A DNA stretch of 22,141 nucleotides from CAZBUK01 sp964495085 (GTDB lineage Bacteria; Bacteroidota; Ignavibacteria; T3Sed10-11): the NCBI GenBank assembly GCA_964495085.1, contig CAZBUK010000070.1, positions 1 through 22,141 of the forward strand, read 5' to 3'. Within the stretch, counting starts at the first letter, position 1; each line of letters begins with the position of its first letter. Below the pieces are notes generated by a model, which did not search any database, was not told the DNA's origin, and was given only the letters and a program-made list of their open reading frames with translations. Positions 17,829-22,141 of this stretch are shown here, piece after piece. The position numbers and the translations under genes are program-made.

Positions 17829-18038
17829 TTAACTTTTATTTTGATTGATGAGCTCATCCACTTCTTCTTTCGCGATTCAAAGTCGATCGGCTTTGTAAAG
17901 AACTCTTTTGCACCGGACGAAATCGCTTTTCTATAATTTTCATTATCACCGTAAGCCGAGATCATACTCACGTTTATATTCGGATATTTCTTATTCAGAT
18001 ATTTTTAAAGCATCGATGAGATTGCACGGCTTTTTCAT
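17829..18038 (-). pseudogene. Truncated, frameshifted response regulator remnant
   Basis: The C-terminal half of a single-domain receiver homologous to the intact one at 7759-8169. The readable match is LIDALK, then YLNKKYPNINVSMISAYGD, then NENYRKAISSGAKEFFTKP, IDFES and KEEVDELINQNKS with a TAA at 17831-17829. Two frame breaks separate the pieces. One extra A lies in a five-A run (plus-strand T-run 18002-18006). One base is missing near 17871 (TCGC-GAAA where TCGCTGAAA would restore S-L-K). About 65 N-terminal residues, including the acidic pair and phospho-acceptor Asp, are absent. The break falls within about 15-30 bases of the DUF885 stop at 18051. An ATG at 18038 yields only a 15-residue peptide. 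It cannot be a working receiver unless both frameshifts are assembly errors, and even then it would lack its active site. Confidence 0.88.
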
Positions 18039-18050
18039 TTGACCCGCTCT

Positions 18051-20099
18051 CTATTGATCAGCAATCCAACTCTCCACTTTTTCCCGAAGCATCATCAGAG
18101 GAATAGTGCCATCTTCCAGGACAAGATCATGAAAAACTCTGATATCGAAATCACCTCCAAGCACCTGTTCGGCTTCACTGCGAAGTGTCATGATTTCAAG
18201 TGCGCCCACCATATAGGAAGACGCCTGGCCCGGTGTTGCAATGTAGCGATCTATTTCCGCAACAGACTGATTCGGGGTAAGTGTTGTGTGTTGCGATAAG
18301 TAATCTATAGACTCCTGGCGGGTCCAACCCAGCGCATGTATTCCGGAATCCACAACCAGCCGCGCTGAACGATGCGCCTCACTTGCCAGCCAGCCTACCC
18401 GTGATACATCCGACGTGTAAAGACCCATTTCTTCAGCCAGCCGTTCCGTGTAAAGAGCCCATCCCTCCCCGAATCCGGAAAGAAAAAAATAACTTGTGAT
18501 GGGATGAATTTCTGCTCCGGCCTGGGAAACATATACCTGAAACAGGTGACCGGGATGGGCTTCATGAAAGGAGAGGGATTCGATAAACGAAATTGTCTGT
18601 GTTTCCGGCTGATAGGTGTTGATCACGTATTGTCCGGGTCTTTTTCCATCGCGCGATGGAGGAATAGCCTGTCCGAGGGGCGCATTTTTTTCCTGGTACG
18701 CCGCGTACGGAACCACTTCAACCGTCATATCAGGCACAAGGCCGAACCAGTTCGGGAGTTCAGCCTCAGCCCGTTCAACCGCCTCCTTAGCCTGGCGAAT
18801 GATCTCTTCGCGGCTTGAAAAACGGTATTGCGGGTCATCCTTCACGATTCTCAGAACTTCTGAGGGATCGGGTGCCCCGAAGCTGCGTTCTCCAATCTCA
18901 GTGAGCTGTTGCCGGATTTTTTCCATCTGGTCAAGTCCCATTTTGTGAATCTCCTGAGGCGTGATGGTAGTTGTAATGTGATACCGGGTGGATGCCCTGT
19001 AGCAGGCTTCACCGTCTGGAAGTGCGTCCACACCAACCTCAGTTCTCGCCACTGACAGGTATTCGTTCAGCAGGTATTCCCGGTATTCCGTAATCGCGGG
19101 ATTGATTTCCGTTTCCACAAGTGAGGTCAAACGCTCATGGAATTCGGGGAAATCCTGCTTGCCAAAGCTTGAAAACGGGGATTCATCTGCCGCAGTTCTT
19201 AGCAGAGCGTCCATCTGGTCAATAACTGTCAGAACACCGGTGCGTGGTGCCGTATATCCATACCGTATGCCCTCTTCAAGGTTACCAATTTCTGCACGGA
19301 TATATCCGGGTAACTGGGTAAGCCGCTGGTACAGATCGTCGCGCTGTTCCTGTGTTTCAACCGGCAGGGACGAAAATGCAAAAGGCAGATTATTTTGCCA
19401 GCCCGTGTACGTCGGGCTCACTTTCCAGAGTTCCATCCGGCAGGTTCGAACATCAATGGAAGCTTCAAGCAGCTCTCGTAAAAAACCGTAGGTAATCCGT
19501 TCGGCAGATCCATTTAGCGCATCCCGGTCAATTGAATTCAGCTCATCCAAAAGACGGTTTTCGGTTGCATGCCATTGCTGTAGGGCCGTGAAGGACGGAT
19601 CGCTGAGTTTAGCCGGGTGCAGGTCCGGAGCTCCCCACATGGCGGCAAGTTCAGGAAATACCGTGAAGTACTCTTCCACATATCTGTCGGCCAGGTTGTT
19701 GACCTGTTCGGCGGGATTGGGGGGTAGGGTGCGCAATTGATCTGCAATCAGAGCGGCTGTCCTGAATTCACGGTTACCCGGTTCAGGATTCTGATTAATG
19801 TCCAGGCGCCCTTCAATGACCTTCCCTTCCACACTTTCGATCAGCACCTGTAACTCCGGGGAAAACAGCTCGTGCTGCTGTGCATGGGCGATATTTACTT
19901 GCAAAAAAAGGATCGTGACTACCCAATTCGAAAGATATCGGCGATTGAATGAGAGATGCCGTGAAATAGAATTCAACAGATGACCACTACGAGAGCTGAC
20001 ATTGATTGCCGATAATTGAAACAGTGCCGGTATCAGAAGAGTGATGAAGGTTTTTGCATGCATAAAGAGACTTGTTTTAAGTTGTATGATGATTGGCAC
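18051..20099 (-). CDS. DUF885 family secreted metallopeptidase-like protein
   Basis: A 682-residue protein as the longest frame (GTG at 20099, three bases from the histidine-kinase stop region). It carries the DUF885 zinc signature H512-E-A-H-P-G-H518, followed by E545 in GFGEGWALYTERL, typical of this peptidase-like family. A signal peptide is visible, but only after about 57 residues: WVVTILFLQVNIAHA with likely cleavage after A73. An earlier hydrophobic stretch follows Met13. The true start is therefore uncertain; a TTG near 19976 would give a more normal signal peptide but has no clear ribosome site. The protein should be exported and hydrolyse peptides or related substrates in the envelope. 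It has no obvious link to kinase signalling, and it separates a histidine kinase from a broken regulator, so it looks like an insertion into the module. Confidence 0.9.
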   Translation of the reverse strand: MPIIIQLKTSLFMHAKTFITLLIPALFQLSAINVSSRSGHLLNSISRHLSFNRRYLSNWVVTILFLQVNIAHAQQHELFSPELQVLIESVEGKVIEGRLDINQNPEPGNREFRTAALIADQLRTLPPNPAEQVNNLADRYVEEYFTVFPELAAMWGAPDLHPAKLSDPSFTALQQWHATENRLLDELNSIDRDALNGSAERITYGFLRELLEASIDVRTCRMELWKVSPTYTGWQNNLPFAFSSLPVETQEQRDDLYQRLTQLPGYIRAEIGNLEEGIRYGYTAPRTGVLTVIDQMDALLRTAADESPFSSFGKQDFPEFHERLTSLVETEINPAITEYREYLLNEYLSVARTEVGVDALPDGEACYRASTRYHITTTITPQEIHKMGLDQMEKIRQQLTEIGERSFGAPDPSEVLRIVKDDPQYRFSSREEIIRQAKEAVERAEAELPNWFGLVPDMTVEVVPYAAYQEKNAPLGQAIPPSRDGKRPGQYVINTYQPETQTISFIESLSFHEAHPGHLFQVYVSQAGAEIHPITSYFFLSGFGEGWALYTERLAEEMGLYTSDVSRVGWLASEAHRSARLVVDSGIHALGWTRQESIDYLSQHTTLTPNQSVAEIDRYIATPGQASSYMVGALEIMTLRSEAEQVLGGDFDIRVFHDLVLEDGTIPLMMLREKVESWIADQ

Positions 20100-20102
20100 C
20101 TT

Positions 20103-22141
20103 TTAGAGTTTTATAATAAAAACCGTTCTTCCCGAATCAGATTCAATTTTCAACGCCCCGCCATGAGCTTTGATGATATCGTTGGTAATGCTCAGACCTA
20201 ATCCCGTACCCTGCGTACCTTTCTTCGTCGTAAAAAACGGCTGCAGGATCTTATCTTTGATCTCCTCCGGTATCCCCGGACCATTATCCTCAATTTCAAT
20301 TGTAATGGTATTTGCACCGTTTCGTGTCTTCACGGTGAGCTTCGGCAAATACACATCTGACTTCCGACTTCCGACTTCCGACCTCTGGAGTTTCTCCCTC
20401 ATCGCATCAAACGCATTATTACACAAATTCAAAATCACCCGACTGAAGTCCTCGGTAACTAAAGGTACTTTACCTACCTGGTCCTCAAGCTGTAAATCGA
20501 TATCCACATTGATGGGATCCTTACCGGCGCGCATACCGTGAAAGGCAAGGTTGACATATTCTTTGACTAAGGCATTCAGATCCGTCGGTTCCATCTTACC
20601 GCTGCCGCCGCGCGAGTGCTGTAGCATCGATTTAACGATGCCGTCTGCGCGGGTACCGTGCTCGTGGATCTTTCTGAGGTTGGCCTCGATGTCGTTTAAA
20701 ATTGCCAGGACATCCTCCTTTTGCCTTTTGTCGTCTGCTGTTTCACGTTTCATTTCCTCCCGTATTTCATCGATCATCTCGAGAGATACATCCGAAAAAT
20801 TATTCACGAAATTCAGAGGATTTTTTATTTCATGAGCGATGCCGGCAGTGAGTTGCCCAAGCGAGGCGAGTTTCTCCTGCTGTACGAGCTGCGACTGAGT
20901 AGCTTTGAGTTCTGTTAAAGCCACTTCGATATTCTCTTTAGCTTTTTCCAGTTTTACAAAATCATCGTACCGGGCATAAGCAATCGAGAACGCCTCTGCC
21001 AGAGATGCGGCCAGCCCGATCTCTTCGTTGCTGAGTAGTTCGGTTGCGCCCACGTAGAGCATTCCCTGATTAAAGGGAATAAAATTCAGGTGGAGGGATT
21101 CGGGCGCTTCTTCAGCGCCCTGGTAGGTTTCCAGGTCCGGGATGTGCCCCTGCTCGATCATGGTCCGGCCATAGTTAAGAAAGTCCTCTCTGTTCCAGTG
21201 CTGCGTATAGACGCTGCCCTTTTGCCAGGCATCCACGGTCTGTATGGCGAGATCGTTGGCGCCGAACGGAAGGTGCATGACCGCCAGAGACGTGCCATCG
21301 GGTTTGGAGAGGTACACCTCAACCTGTTCCTCCTCTTCATGGATAATAAAGACCCCGCAGCGGATAAAGGGGATGCCCAGGGTAGTGAGTTCATTCCATA
21401 CTAATGGGGTAATGATCTCCAGATCCTTCGCAGATCTCATGCTGGCGATTTCTCCCCGTACCCTGTCTAATGAGGCCTGTTTGTTGGCTTCCCGTGCCTG
21501 TGCTTCGGCTTTTTTCAGGTCAAGAAAACGGGTGTAGGTCTGTTCGAAAACCTGAGCAAAGCGTTTGAAAATTTCTTCTTCACCACAGGGCTCCCGCGTT
21601 ATGAGCACCAGATATCCTCTGGAAAAATAAGCAGCATGCAATTTTTGCCAACCAGGGCGTTCCAGCCCGGCTGCTTCCATTTCGTCAAAAATTTTCCGGG
21701 ATACCTCAATGCCCATCAGCCAGTCGTAGTGCTCCTGCAGTACTTCGCCTTCCAACTGTACGGTCCGGAAAGTTTCCCCTTTCAGCCATCCTTCGAATAG
21801 AGTTGCATGTGTATAGTCGCCTACATTTGGTAGAAAGAATCCGCGGGTAAATCCGGTATCCATGCTTAGCCACCATTCGTCTTCATCCCGGCCTTTTTCA
21901 CACAGCACAAACCCGCAGGTCCACAGGTTGGTCACCAATTGATTCATTTGCCCAAACAATTCAGCGGCCACATCGCCCAGCTCAACACTGCTCTGCATAG
22001 CCATTGTACGACTTCTTACTCTTTCCAAAGCAGCTTCAATCTGTGCTTCCCGTGCCTGAGTCTCTGCTTTTTGCAGATCAAGGAAGCGGATAAAGGACTG
22101 CTCAAAAACTTTGGCAAAACGAATCAGGATTTCCTTTTCTT
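20103..22141 (-). CDS. Sensor histidine kinase with repeated sensor modules (runs off right edge)
   Basis: The visible 678 residues are the C-terminal part, since the frame is open to the window edge and apparent internal starts fall inside a repeated linker. Two sensor modules of about 185 residues are visible. They are joined by charged helical linkers of the form RFAxVFEQ...RFLDLxKAExQAREA, ending RVR. A third, diverged linker leads to the dimerisation helix with the phospho-accepting His in AHEIKNPLNF (codon 20832-20834). The ATPase domain shows LNLCNNAFDAM (N box), DNGPGIP (G1), PFFTTK (F) and GTGLGLSI (G2). No transmembrane helix is seen, so it is probably cytosolic. By gene order it should feed the receiver proteins downstream. 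A short-repeat insertion lies within the ATPase domain (listed separately). Confidence 0.95.
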   Translation of the reverse strand, partial: EKEILIRFAKVFEQSFIRFLDLQKAETQAREAQIEAALERVRSRTMAMQSSVELGDVAAELFGQMNQLVTNLWTCGFVLCEKGRDEDEWWLSMDTGFTRGFFLPNVGDYTHATLFEGWLKGETFRTVQLEGEVLQEHYDWLMGIEVSRKIFDEMEAAGLERPGWQKLHAAYFSRGYLVLITREPCGEEEIFKRFAQVFEQTYTRFLDLKKAEAQAREANKQASLDRVRGEIASMRSAKDLEIITPLVWNELTTLGIPFIRCGVFIIHEEEEQVEVYLSKPDGTSLAVMHLPFGANDLAIQTVDAWQKGSVYTQHWNREDFLNYGRTMIEQGHIPDLETYQGAEEAPESLHLNFIPFNQGMLYVGATELLSNEEIGLAASLAEAFSIAYARYDDFVKLEKAKENIEVALTELKATQSQLVQQEKLASLGQLTAGIAHEIKNPLNFVNNFSDVSLEMIDEIREEMKRETADDKRQKEDVLAILNDIEANLRKIHEHGTRADGIVKSMLQHSRGGSGKMEPTDLNALVKEYVNLAFHGMRAGKDPINVDIDLQLEDQVGKVPLVTEDFSRVILNLCNNAFDAMREKLQRSEVGSRKSDVYLPKLTVKTRNGANTITIEIEDNGPGIPEEIKDKILQPFFTTKKGTQGTGLGLSITNDIIKAHGGALKIESDSGRTVFIIKL
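20356..20383 (+). repeat. Four 7-bp tandem repeats inside the histidine kinase
   Basis: Four consecutive heptamers, TCTGACT, TCCGACT, TCCGACT and TCCGACC, lie inside the ATPase domain. On the coding strand they encode part of the segment R-S-E-V-G-S-R-K-S-D between the N box and the G1 box, a position where a loop insertion is tolerated. Twenty-eight bases plus flanks keep the frame open. A seven-base unit would break the frame if one copy were gained or lost. Confidence 0.7.

Noticed and set aside
1..22141. Mobile element, CRISPR array or defence system as the explanation for the kinase cluster
   Set aside because: No transposase, integrase, direct-repeat array, nuclease or toxin-like gene was found; the content is ordinary signalling families in an unusual arrangement.

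Overview
All genes in this window lie on the minus strand, so transcription runs from right to left. The content is almost entirely signal transduction: six Hanks-type Ser/Thr protein kinases (STPKs; one partial, one split by an assembly gap), one large sensor histidine kinase (partial at the right edge), an intact single-domain response regulator, two receiver::SpoIIE-type PP2C phosphatases, and two degraded signalling genes. The only non-signalling genes are a DUF885-type secreted metallopeptidase and a small predicted lipoprotein. I see no rRNA, tRNA, CRISPR or transposase gene. The kinase style (cytosolic kinase, one TM helix, then a TolB/PD40 propeller or a TolB-like domain plus TPRs) and the coiled-coil-linked repeated sensor modules suggest a member of the FCB group (Balneolota, Rhodothermota, Bacteroidota or a relative). 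This is inference and moderate to weak. The run of ten Ns indicates a draft or metagenomic assembly.

Layout in transcription order. Module A: histidine kinase (22141-20103), DUF885 peptidase (20099-18051), a truncated and frameshifted response-regulator remnant (18038-17829), receiver::PP2C phosphatase (17808-16639), then three STPKs with propeller ectodomains: 16633-13951 (split only by Ns), 13920-11218 and 11183-8523. Module B: a composite remnant joining an STPK N-terminus to a histidine-kinase C-terminus (8490-8171), intact response regulator (8169-7759), receiver::PP2C phosphatase (7759-6581), and a soluble STPK with TolB-like and TPR domains (6525-4369). After a 481-base spacer come a membrane STPK with TolB-like and TPR domains (3887-1290) and a small lipoprotein (1255-833). 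After a further 420-base spacer comes the start of another STPK (412-1).

The most interesting reading is that both modules descend from one ancestral cassette: histidine kinase, single-domain regulator, receiver::PP2C phosphatase, STPK(s). It would couple a His-Asp phosphorelay to Ser/Thr phosphorylation, with the phosphatase's receiver as the joint. Each copy is damaged at a different place. Module A has lost most of its single-domain regulator, with the DUF885 gene sitting at the break. Module B has lost nearly all of its histidine kinase, whose tail is fused to an STPK head. Genes within each module are tightly packed (1-base overlap to about 55-base gaps), consistent with operons. No convincing terminator was found.
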